Below are positions 8,396 to 15,955 of a stretch of DNA of 47,786 nt, piece after piece. The stretch is from CAVHIG01 sp963636105 (GTDB taxonomy: Bacteria > Bacillota > Clostridia > Peptostreptococcales > Anaerovoracaceae), in the NCBI GenBank assembly GCA_963636105.1, contig CAVHIG010000006.1, positions 1-47,786 on the forward strand. Reading direction: 5' to 3'. Below the pieces are notes generated by a model. The model was not told the origin of the DNA and ran no database searches. It saw only the letters and a list, made by a program, of their open reading frames with translations. The position numbers and the translations under genes were made by a program. Each line of letters begins with the position of its first letter. Position 1 is the stretch's first letter.

Positions 8396-8505
8396 AAAAT
8401 AGTATTGATAGTGGCGGTTATTTTTTAGTGTATGCAGCAATACAAGCAACAACGATAGATAACATAGTCAAAATAAGCGTCACAAAGCTATAACGGAGAG
8501 CAAAT

Positions 8506-9582
8506 ATGACAAAAAAGGTAAGAGTAGGCGGGCTGTATGTAGGCGGCGGAGCACCTATAACAGTGCAATCGATGACAAATATAGATACGAGAAATACTGC
8601 CGCGGTAACGGCGCAGGCTCGCGCGCTTGCCGAGGCGGGCTGCGATATCGTGCGTCTTACGGTGCCCGATATGGAGGCAGCGGAGAGCTTTGGACGCGTA
8701 AAAAAAGCGCTCTGCGCAGAGGGCATAGAGGTGCCGCTTGTGGCGGACATACATTTTGACTACAGGCTTGCGATAGCGGCTATGGAAAACGGCGCGGACA
8801 AGGTGCGTATAAATCCGGGAAATATCGGTAGTCTCGAGAATGTAAAAAAAGTCGTAGAGAAGGCGAAGGAATATGCCGTGCCTATAAGGGTCGGTGTAAA
8901 TTCCGGCTCGCTTGAAAAGGACATACTCGAAAGAGACGGCGGTGTGAGCGCCGGAGGACTTGCCGAAAGCGCGCTTCGAAATGTAAAAATACTTGAGGAT
9001 CTTGACTTTGGAGATATAGTGATATCGCTCAAGGCCTCGGATGTGCGTCTCACATATGAGGCATATAGAATTGTCGCAAAAAATACAGACTATCCTCTGC
9101 ATATAGGAGTGACTGAGGCCGGCACGCCGGAAAAGGGCAGAATCAAATCCGCTGTAGGCATAGGCGCTCTCCTTTTGGCTGGCATAGGAGATACACTCAG
9201 GGTATCACTTACAGGCGATCCTTTAAATGAGGTGAAGGCCGGAAAAGAGATACTCGAGGTGCTCGGAATAAGAAATACCGGCATAGATATAGTATCCTGT
9301 CCGACCTGCGGCAGGACAAAGGTTGACCTTGAAAAAATTGTGCGCGAGGTGGAAGGCTATCTTGCGCCTATTGAAAAGAGAAGACTTGCAGAGGGAAGGC
9401 CGCGCCTTACGGTAGCTGTCATGGGCTGCGCTGTAAACGGCCCGGGTGAGGCAAGATCCGCGGATCTCGGAGTAGCCTGCGGAGACGGCAAGGGAGTACT
9501 CTTTGCGCAGGGACAGATTTTGCATACGGTAGCCGAGGCAGATATCGCAACTGAGATAGCAAGGCTTGCAGAAAAAATGTAG
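8506..9582 (+). CDS. ispG: 4-hydroxy-3-methylbut-2-enyl diphosphate synthase, 358 aa
   Basis: Turns MEcPP into HMBPP, the penultimate MEP-pathway step, using a [4Fe-4S] cluster. The N-terminal barrel begins with VGGGAPITVQSMTNIDTRN and contains LVADIHFDYRLA. The C-terminal half supplies the cluster ligands Cys265 and Cys268 (SCPTCGRT), Cys308 and Glu315 (GCAVNGPGEA). The ligand set is complete and the length is typical of bacterial enzymes without the plant insertion. The ATG at 8506 follows CGGAGAG. The gene is eight bases upstream of the polC start and probably cotranscribed with it. Confidence 0.97.
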   Translation: MTKKVRVGGLYVGGGAPITVQSMTNIDTRNTAAVTAQARALAEAGCDIVRLTVPDMEAAESFGRVKKALCAEGIEVPLVADIHFDYRLAIAAMENGADKVRINPGNIGSLENVKKVVEKAKEYAVPIRVGVNSGSLEKDILERDGGVSAGGLAESALRNVKILEDLDFGDIVISLKASDVRLTYEAYRIVAKNTDYPLHIGVTEAGTPEKGRIKSAVGIGALLLAGIGDTLRVSLTGDPLNEVKAGKEILEVLGIRNTGIDIVSCPTCGRTKVDLEKIVREVEGYLAPIEKRRLAEGRPRLTVAVMGCAVNGPGEARSADLGVACGDGKGVLFAQGQILHTVAEADIATEIARLAEKM

Positions 9583-9590
9583 GATTGAAA

Positions 9591-12500
9591 ATGAAGCAAC
9601 TGATAGAATCTACTATAAATTGGAACAAAATAGGAAAACATCCAAAATCAGACTATCACTTTTCGATAGGACGTGCCATCCTTTCCAGGGATCAAAGCAC
9701 GCTCACCATCGAAATCTGTCTGAATTTTGTAATGCCATACAGCGATGTGCTCAGGCTTCTGGCGCTTGTAAAAAATCAGGCGCCAGGCCTTGAAAATGTA
9801 GCATTTCGCTTTATTTATGAGGACGTAATCCTCTCTCCTGAGGAGATAATACGCCTCTATATCGAGCATATGATCGCCGAGGCAAACGGCACATACAGCA
9901 AATATACAAAGACCATCGTAAATGAGGAATTTTCTTATAAAAAAGCAAATGATGGCGCTGCAGCAAGTAATCCAGAAGGCGCTCGAGCCACTCTTACGCT
10001 ATATACTCTCGGAGAAGTGGCGGCCGAAAACCTAAACCAGGCAGTTTCCGCAAAATTCTCCGAATATCTCGCACGCGACTTTGGCATATACGCAAACGTA
10101 GCCTTTGTAAATCACGAGGACAGAAGCCGCATAGCGGCAGAGCAGCAGGCTGACGAGGAAAAAAAGGCTCTTGCGGAAATGGCCAAAATGCAGGAGGAGG
10201 CAGCGAGGGTCTACAAGGAGCGCGTGGCAGCAGGCGAGATAAATCCTGATAAAGGAGGCTATGGACAAGGCAATTTTGGCGGCTATGCTCAAGGCTCACG
10301 CGGAGGTCAAGGCGCCTGGAATCAGGGAAATCAAGCGGCTTTTGGCGGATATCCCGCAGGAGGCAAAGGCGGCTGGAAGCGCAAGGATAAGTATATTCCT
10401 GTGGAAGGAAATGTCATAATGGGCAGGGCGATTGCGGGTGAGGCTACGGCTCTTTCGCAGCTTTCTCCGGAATCGGGCAATGTCATTGTCGAGGGCGTGA
10501 TTTTCAAAAAAGAAAGCAAGGAGACGAAAAACGGCAGTATACTCGCGACAATTCTCATTACTGACAACAAGACCTCTGCCTGTGTAAAGGCTTTTATGCT
10601 GCCGCAAAAATGGGAGGATGTGGAGACGCACCTTCCGGAGGGCAGCTTTGTCAGGATAAGAGGCGAGGCGCAGCTTGATAAATTTGAGCAGGTGCTTGTG
10701 GTGATGGGGCGCGATATAGAAAAAGTACCGGGAAGGGCCGCAAAGCCTCCAAGAGAGGATAAGTGCGCCTTCGGAAAGCGTGTGGAGCTGCATGCGCATA
10801 CGAAGATGAGCGCGATGGACGGCCTAAACGAGGCGGCTGATATCGTGAAAAAGGCGGCTATGTGGGGACAGCCTGCCGTAGCCATCACGGATCATGGCGT
10901 GGTGCAGTCCTTTCCTGACGCGGCCAAGACAGCCAAAAATTTAAAGAAAAGTAAGGATATAGATATAAAGATCATATATGGCATGGAAGGCTATGTGTAT
11001 GATGAGACTGGACATGTGGACAGCGAGGGCAATATCGATTACAAGGCCGGTCCGACAAATCATATCATACTTCTGGCAAAGACTCAGGAGGGTATAAAAA
11101 ACATATACAAGCTCGTATCTATTTCACATCTCAACTATTTCTATAAGCGCCCGCGTCTGCCAAAGTCGGTGATAGAGGCGCATAGGGAGGGTCTCATAAT
11201 AGGCTCGGCCTGCGAGGCCGGTGAGGTCTACCGTGCCATTTTAAACGGGAAGAGTGAGGAAGAGATAGAGAGAATCGCTGATTTTTACGACTATCTCGAG
11301 ATTCAGCCGCTCATAAACAATCGTTTCCTTATTGAAAACGGCACAGTGCCTGATTATGAGGCGCTCAAGGAGATAAATCGAAAGATAATCGCGCTTGCGG
11401 ATAAGCAGGGAAAGCTTGTAGTAGCCACGACAGACGCGCACTACGGTGAGCCGGAGGAGGCGCTGTACAGAAATATACTCATGGCAGGACAGGGCTACAA
11501 GGATGCGGAAAACGGCCAGGGACTGTATCTGCGCACGACGGATGAGATGCTGGAGGAGTTTTCGTATCTCGGCGAGGAGCTTGCAAAAAAAGTCGTAATA
11601 GAAAATACAAATAAAATAGCGGATATGATAGGCGAGCTTTTGCCGGTGCCAAAGGGAAAATTTCCGCCTAAAATCGAGGGCGCGGAGGAGACTCTGCGCA
11701 CGACCTGCATGGAAAAGGCCTACTCAATATATGGAAATCCTCTGCCTGAGCCGATTTTGGAAAGACTTGAAAAGGAGCTCAATTCCATCATTGGAAACGG
11801 ATATGCTGTCATGTATGTCTCGGCGCAGATGCTTGTAAATAAATCGCTTTCGGATGGATATCTTGTAGGCTCACGAGGCTCTGTAGGCTCATCCTTTGCG
11901 GCGACTATGGCCGGCATTACAGAGGTAAATCCGCTTCCGCCGCACTACATCTGCCCAAAGTGCAAAAAGCTCCTGTGGGGTGCTGAGCTCTATGGAGACG
12001 GTGAATATGACTGCGGAGTGGATATGCCGGATAAGAGCTGCCCGGAATGCGGTGAGGAGATGACAAAGGAAGGGCATACTATACCATTTGAGACCTTCCT
12101 CGGCTTCAATGGCGACAAGGAGCCTGATATCGACCTGAATTTCGCCGGCGAGTATCAGCCGGTAGCGCACAGGTATGTGGGAGAGATCTTTGGTGAAAAA
12201 AATGTATTCAAGGCCGGAACTGTAGGCACGGTGGCAGAGAAAACGGCCTTTGGCTTTGTAAAGAAGTATTATGAGGAACGGCAGATACCGGTAAATAAGT
12301 TTGAGATTGAAAGACTTGCGCATTGCTGTACGGGTGTAAAGAGGACAACAGGCCAGCATCCGGGCGGCATCATTATAGTGCCGGATGACCATGAAATCTA
12401 CGAATTTTGTCCGGTACAGCATCCGGCAAACGACGTTACTTCAGATATAGTGACTACGCATTTCGATTATCATAAGATAGATGAAAACCTTTTGAAGCTT

Positions 12501-13571
12501 GATATACTCGGTCACGATATCCCGTCCATGCTGCGTCATCTTTGGGATATGACGGGAAGAGATCCTTTGACTGTGCCTTTTGGCGACAAGGACGTAATGA
12601 GCCTTTTTACAGGGATAGAAGCCTTGAAAATAAAGGATCCTGAGTACAAATTTGTGCACGGAAGCTATGGCATACCGGAATTCGGTACTTCATTTACACG
12701 GCAGATGCTCGACGATACAAAGCCGACCAAATTTGCGGACCTTGTAAGAATTGCCGGCTTTTCCCATGGTACGGACGTATGGACCGGAAACGCGCAGGAA
12801 TTTATACGAAGCGGTCAGGCCACGATGAAGGAAGCCATCTCCACGCGAGACGACATTATGAACTTCCTCATTTTAAAAGGTCTCCCGAATCAAAACTCTT
12901 TTAAGATAATGGAGGGCGTGCGAAAGGGCAAGGGACTTACCGAGGAGCAGGAGGCTCTTATGATAGAGCATAATGTCCCGGAGTGGTATATAGAGTCCTG
13001 TAAGCGCATAAAATACATGTTCCCAAGGGCTCACGCGGTGGCCTATGTAATGATGTCATACAGAATGGCCTGGTACAAGGTGCACTATCCGGTGGAATTC
13101 TATGCCACATATTTTACGACAAAGGTATCAGAATTCGATGCGGAGACCATGCTCAAGGGAAAGCAGGCTGTGGTAGATAAAATGAATATGCTGCGCGATA
13201 AGGGCTATAATGCCACAAAGAAGGAAGAGGACGAAATTATAGTGCTCGAGGTGGCATATGAGATGTATTCGAGAGGATACGAATTTACATCCGCAAGGCT
13301 TGGAAAATCAGACGCGGTGCGCTTTATGACAAGCGAAGAGGACGGAGTAAAGAAGGTGCTGCTTCCGTTTGTAGCTCTTACGGGAGTGGGAGAAACGGCG
13401 GCAAGGGCGCTGGCTAGCGAGTATGAGAAGGGAGCCTTCAGTACTATAGAGGAGGCTACAGATAGGGCAAGGCTCAATAAGACGGCGATAGAGGCTTTGA
13501 AGGCGCACGATGTATTCAAGGGTCTGCCAGAGACAGACCAGCTTGATTTCTTTTCCTTGCTGGGTGCCTAA
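9591..13571 (+). CDS. polC: DNA polymerase III PolC-type alpha subunit lacking the exonuclease domain, 1326 aa
   Basis: Replicative polymerase of Gram-positive type. In order: an N-terminal domain; a Gly/Gln/Tyr-rich linker about 217-268; an OB fold; a PHP domain (ELHAHTKMSAMDG near 398, ITDHGV, YGMEGY near 462, TTDAHYG); a four-Cys zinc site (CPKCKK, SCPECGEE); the polymerase palm with Asp846 and Asp848 (PDIDLNF) and Asp959 (HFDYH); and the C-terminal domains. In known PolC proteins a DEDD exonuclease of about 180 residues interrupts PHP just after YGMEGY. Here some 20 residues lead straight to ILLAKTQEGIKNIYKLVS, so the exonuclease is absent with no frameshift. The length is about 110 residues below B. 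subtilis PolC despite the added linker. The ATG at 9591 has AGGA six bases upstream and is preferred to TTG at 9585. Confidence 0.95.
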   Translation: MKQLIESTINWNKIGKHPKSDYHFSIGRAILSRDQSTLTIEICLNFVMPYSDVLRLLALVKNQAPGLENVAFRFIYEDVILSPEEIIRLYIEHMIAEANGTYSKYTKTIVNEEFSYKKANDGAAASNPEGARATLTLYTLGEVAAENLNQAVSAKFSEYLARDFGIYANVAFVNHEDRSRIAAEQQADEEKKALAEMAKMQEEAARVYKERVAAGEINPDKGGYGQGNFGGYAQGSRGGQGAWNQGNQAAFGGYPAGGKGGWKRKDKYIPVEGNVIMGRAIAGEATALSQLSPESGNVIVEGVIFKKESKETKNGSILATILITDNKTSACVKAFMLPQKWEDVETHLPEGSFVRIRGEAQLDKFEQVLVVMGRDIEKVPGRAAKPPREDKCAFGKRVELHAHTKMSAMDGLNEAADIVKKAAMWGQPAVAITDHGVVQSFPDAAKTAKNLKKSKDIDIKIIYGMEGYVYDETGHVDSEGNIDYKAGPTNHIILLAKTQEGIKNIYKLVSISHLNYFYKRPRLPKSVIEAHREGLIIGSACEAGEVYRAILNGKSEEEIERIADFYDYLEIQPLINNRFLIENGTVPDYEALKEINRKIIALADKQGKLVVATTDAHYGEPEEALYRNILMAGQGYKDAENGQGLYLRTTDEMLEEFSYLGEELAKKVVIENTNKIADMIGELLPVPKGKFPPKIEGAEETLRTTCMEKAYSIYGNPLPEPILERLEKELNSIIGNGYAVMYVSAQMLVNKSLSDGYLVGSRGSVGSSFAATMAGITEVNPLPPHYICPKCKKLLWGAELYGDGEYDCGVDMPDKSCPECGEEMTKEGHTIPFETFLGFNGDKEPDIDLNFAGEYQPVAHRYVGEIFGEKNVFKAGTVGTVAEKTAFGFVKKYYEERQIPVNKFEIERLAHCCTGVKRTTGQHPGGIIIVPDDHEIYEFCPVQHPANDVTSDIVTTHFDYHKIDENLLKLDILGHDIPSMLRHLWDMTGRDPLTVPFGDKDVMSLFTGIEALKIKDPEYKFVHGSYGIPEFGTSFTRQMLDDTKPTKFADLVRIAGFSHGTDVWTGNAQEFIRSGQATMKEAISTRDDIMNFLILKGLPNQNSFKIMEGVRKGKGLTEEQEALMIEHNVPEWYIESCKRIKYMFPRAHAVAYVMMSYRMAWYKVHYPVEFYATYFTTKVSEFDAETMLKGKQAVVDKMNMLRDKGYNATKKEEDEIIVLEVAYEMYSRGYEFTSARLGKSDAVRFMTSEEDGVKKVLLPFVALTGVGETAARALASEYEKGAFSTIEEATDRARLNKTAIEALKAHDVFKGLPETDQLDFFSLLGA

Positions 13572-13578
13572 AAAAAGC

Positions 13579-13607
13579 TTGCATTTTCAACAAAAGTATG
13601 ATACCAT
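13579..13607 (+). promoter_or_regulatory. Promoter of the rimP-nusA-infB operon
   Basis: TTGCAT (13579-13584), 17 bases, then TACCAT (13602-13607) with an upstream TG that makes an extended -10. It lies right after the polC stop, giving an untranslated leader of about 150 bases that contains the hairpin at 13638-13660. Confidence 0.55.
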
Positions 13608-13637
13608 ATGTACGTAGCAACAGGTTTTGGTAAGCAA

Positions 13638-13660
13638 AAGAGTGGTCATTGGCCACTCTT
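13638..13660 (+). terminator. Hairpin in the rimP leader, possible attenuator or polC terminator
   Basis: AAGAGTGGTC and GGCCACTCTT pair over 10 bp with one G-U, around an ATT loop, then ATTGTTTGG, a weak T-rich tail. It lies downstream of the proposed promoter and about 100 bases before rimP, so it may attenuate an operon that encodes the elongation factor NusA, or simply stop polC transcripts. Confidence 0.6.
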
Positions 13661-13761
13661 ATTGTTTGGAAAAAAACAAAGCGAAAAAAATATTGCTTAA
13701 AAATGGAGAAATCCGGCGGCACGGGCAGTATAAAAGTAAAAGAAGATAAAAGAGGATAAAA

Positions 13762-14268
13762 ATGGCGAAGGAAAAGGTAAAGGACATTGTAGAACGCGAG
13801 CTTTCGGGATTTTTGGACGAAAACGGCTATGAGCTCTACAATGTAGAATTTGTAAAGGAGATCAAGGATTGGTTTCTCAGGGTATATATAGATAAAAAGG
13901 AAGATGCGGACAGCCCCTATGTGGACACGGATGATTGCGAGAAGGTCAGCCGTTTCCTGAGCGACAGGCTGGACGCGCTCGACCCTATAGAGCAAAATTA
14001 CTATCTTGAGGTATCCTCGCCCGGAATGGACAGGGCACTTCTCAAGGAAAAGGATTATATAAGATATGCCGGAAAGCAGGTGGATGTGAGCCTGTACAAG
14101 GCATTTGAAGGCAAGAAAAACTACACCGGCGAGCTTCTTTCACTCAGCGACGGAATGCTTTGCATAAAGGTGAGCGAGGTAGCGAAAAAGGGCGCAAAGC
14201 CAAAGGAAAAGGAGCTTGCGATTCCTTTTGAACAGGTAGCAAAGACAAAATTGGCAGTAATATTCTAA
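13762..14268 (+). CDS. rimP: Ribosome maturation factor RimP, 168 aa
   Basis: Cytoplasmic factor for 30S subunit maturation. The N-terminal domain shows the family's opening pattern, with GYELYNVEFVKE followed by VYIDKK, DDCEKVSRFLSDRLDALDPI and the signature YYLEVSSPGMDRAL. A C-terminal SH3-like domain of about 70 residues follows. Length is slightly above the usual 150-160 because of a lysine-rich loop (AKKGAKPKEKE). GAGGAT is found upstream of the ATG. It is the first gene of the operon that continues with nusA 20 bases downstream, the standard order in Firmicutes. Confidence 0.96.
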   Translation: MAKEKVKDIVERELSGFLDENGYELYNVEFVKEIKDWFLRVYIDKKEDADSPYVDTDDCEKVSRFLSDRLDALDPIEQNYYLEVSSPGMDRALLKEKDYIRYAGKQVDVSLYKAFEGKKNYTGELLSLSDGMLCIKVSEVAKKGAKPKEKELAIPFEQVAKTKLAVIF

Positions 14269-14288
14269 AAGAAAAGAGGTATATAAAA

Positions 14289-15377
14289 TTGAACAGAGAA
14301 TTCATTCAGGCTCTCGGCGAGCTTGAAAAGGAAAAAGGAATATCAAAGGACGTTTTGGTGGAAGCCATAGAAATGGCCTTGGTATCGGCCTATAAGAAAA
14401 ATTATGGTACTGCGGAAAATGTAAGAGTAAATATCGACAGAGAAGAGGGCGACATCGTCGTACTCATGAGAATGGAGATTGTGGACGAAATCGAAGATAC
14501 TATGACACAGATCACGATTGAGGAGGCCAGAGAGATCGACCCGCGCTATGAGGTGGGAGATGCCATAGAATATCAGGTGACTCCGAAAGACTTCGGACGC
14601 ATAGCGGCGCAGACCGCAAAGCAGGTCATTGTGCAGAGGATAAGAGAAGCCGAGCGCGGCATGATCTTTGACGATTATATCACAAGACAAGGCGAGCTCA
14701 TCACGGGCACTATCCAGAGAATAAGCAATGACACCATATTCGTAAATATGGGAAAGACCGAGGGTATACTTTCAGTGACAGAGCAGGTACCCGGCGAGCA
14801 TTACATGATAAATGACAGAATGAAGTTCTATATCATGGACGTCAAGAGGACAAGCAAAGGCCCGCAGGTCTACCTTTCAAGGTCGCATCCGGGACTTGTA
14901 AGAAGACTCTTTGAGCTTGAGGTAGCAGAGATAAGCGAGGGAGTTGTTGAGATCAAAAATGTCGCAAGAGAAGCCGGTTCGAGGACAAAGATGGCAGTAT
15001 ATTCCTCGGACGAAAACGTGGATCCTATAGGCGCATGTGTAGGTCCGCGCGGCGCGAGAGTGCAGACCGTAGTGGACGAGCTCTTTGGCGAAAAGATTGA
15101 CATCATCGAATGGAACGAGGATCCGCGTGTACTCATAACAAACGTCCTGAGCCCTGCAAAGGTTGAGGATGTCATCCCTGCGGAGGATGGCACAAAGGCG
15201 GCGATTGCGGTTGTCCCTGACTACCAGCTCTCGCTTGCGATAGGTAAGGAAGGCCAAAACGTAAGACTTGCCGCAAAGGTATCAGGCTGGAAGATAGACA
15301 TCAAGAGCCATACACAATACTTTGGTGAGGCTCCGCACATACAGTACGTGGAAGAGGAGAATGGCGATGACAAATAA
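14289..15377 (+). CDS. nusA: Transcription termination/antitermination factor NusA, 362 aa
   Basis: Binds RNA polymerase and controls pausing, intrinsic termination and antitermination. The N-terminal polymerase-binding domain begins NREFIQALGELEKEKGIS. An S1 domain (GELITGTIQRISNDTIFVNM) lies near 135-200 and two KH domains follow (DPIGACVGPRGARVQ; LAIGKEGQNVRLAAK). There are no C-terminal acidic repeats, as is normal for Gram-positive NusA. The start codon is TTG; it is supported by AGAGGT upstream and by alignment with the usual family N-terminus. Its end overlaps the start of rnpM by 11 bases. Confidence 0.97.
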   Translation: MNREFIQALGELEKEKGISKDVLVEAIEMALVSAYKKNYGTAENVRVNIDREEGDIVVLMRMEIVDEIEDTMTQITIEEAREIDPRYEVGDAIEYQVTPKDFGRIAAQTAKQVIVQRIREAERGMIFDDYITRQGELITGTIQRISNDTIFVNMGKTEGILSVTEQVPGEHYMINDRMKFYIMDVKRTSKGPQVYLSRSHPGLVRRLFELEVAEISEGVVEIKNVAREAGSRTKMAVYSSDENVDPIGACVGPRGARVQTVVDELFGEKIDIIEWNEDPRVLITNVLSPAKVEDVIPAEDGTKAAIAVVPDYQLSLAIGKEGQNVRLAAKVSGWKIDIKSHTQYFGEAPHIQYVEEENGDDK

Positions 15378-15645
15378 ATCCGTTCCCATGCGCAGATGCG
15401 CAGGCTGCATGGAATCAAAGCCAAAGGAGCAGCTGATAAGGATAGCGGGATATGAGGGCAAAATCGCTATAGACCCTACAGGCAGGGCAAAGGGCAGAGG
15501 CGTATATCTGTGTCCCGCGGCTACCTGCTTTGAAAAGGCCATGAGGAAGCGCGCCATCGCAAGGAGCCTTGGAATGGAGCTTTCAAAGGAGCAAAGCGAG
15601 AGCCTGTTTGAGGAGCTGAAAAAATATGAGAGAAAAGATTCATAG
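15367..15645 (+). CDS. rnpM: YlxR family RNA-binding protein (RnpM), 92 aa
   Basis: Small basic protein of the YlxR family, renamed RnpM in B. subtilis because it modulates RNase P. The family signature is clear: PMRRCAGCMESKPK at the start, then DPTGRAKGRGVYLCP and a second Cys pair in CPAATCFEKA. Two ATGs are available, at 15361 and 15367; the latter is seven bases after GAGGAG (15354-15359) and is preferred. It overlaps the nusA stop and itself overlaps ylxQ by 20 bases, indicating translational coupling in the nusA-infB interval. Confidence 0.93.
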   Translation: MTNKSVPMRRCAGCMESKPKEQLIRIAGYEGKIAIDPTGRAKGRGVYLCPAATCFEKAMRKRAIARSLGMELSKEQSESLFEELKKYERKDS

Positions 15646-15955
15646 CTATTTGGGCTTTGCCAGAAAGTCCGGAAATCTTCTGTCCGGGCAGGAGACCTGC
15701 GCTCAGGCTATGAAAAAAGGAAGACTCAAGCTCCTTTTTATGACTGAGGACTTATCAGAAAAGACGCGCAAAAAGCTCATAGCGGAGGCGGAGCGCTGCG
15801 GCGTGCCCTACAGGGTATACGGCGAAAGCGATGAGCTGTCCGCGGCAGCAGGCGTGCGCGGCAATGCGGTATTTGGCATAACGGATAAGAATTTTTCAAA
15901 TGTGATTATAAAGCAAATAGATATATACCAATCGGAGAAGGGGGTGTCGCGATGA
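15626..15955 (+). CDS. ylxQ: YlxQ, L7Ae/L30e-type putative RNA-binding protein, 109 aa
   Basis: A member of the L7Ae/L30e/S12e fold, often encoded between ylxR and infB. Visible landmarks are YLGFARKSGNLLSGQETC, the helix AMKKGRLKLLFM, DLSEKTRKKL and the C-terminal AVFGITDKNFSN. It probably binds K-turn RNA or a ribosomal site, but its biological target is not established. It overlaps rnpM by 20 bases and infB by four (ATGA), so all three should be co-translated. GAGGAGCTG inside rnpM provides the ribosome binding site. Confidence 0.92.
   Translation: MREKIHSYLGFARKSGNLLSGQETCAQAMKKGRLKLLFMTEDLSEKTRKKLIAEAERCGVPYRVYGESDELSAAAGVRGNAVFGITDKNFSNVIIKQIDIYQSEKGVSR

Noticed and set aside
8418..8515. 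Hydrophobic minus-strand peptide end (LTMLSIVVACIAAYTKK) between rseP and ispG, resembling a small holin-like toxin
   Set aside because: No start codon with a ribosome binding site near the hydrophobic part; the frame runs back into ispG antisense.
13381..13410. GAGAAACGGCGG and similar words counted as 11-mer copies
   Set aside because: They differ at two or more positions, so I left them out of the count.
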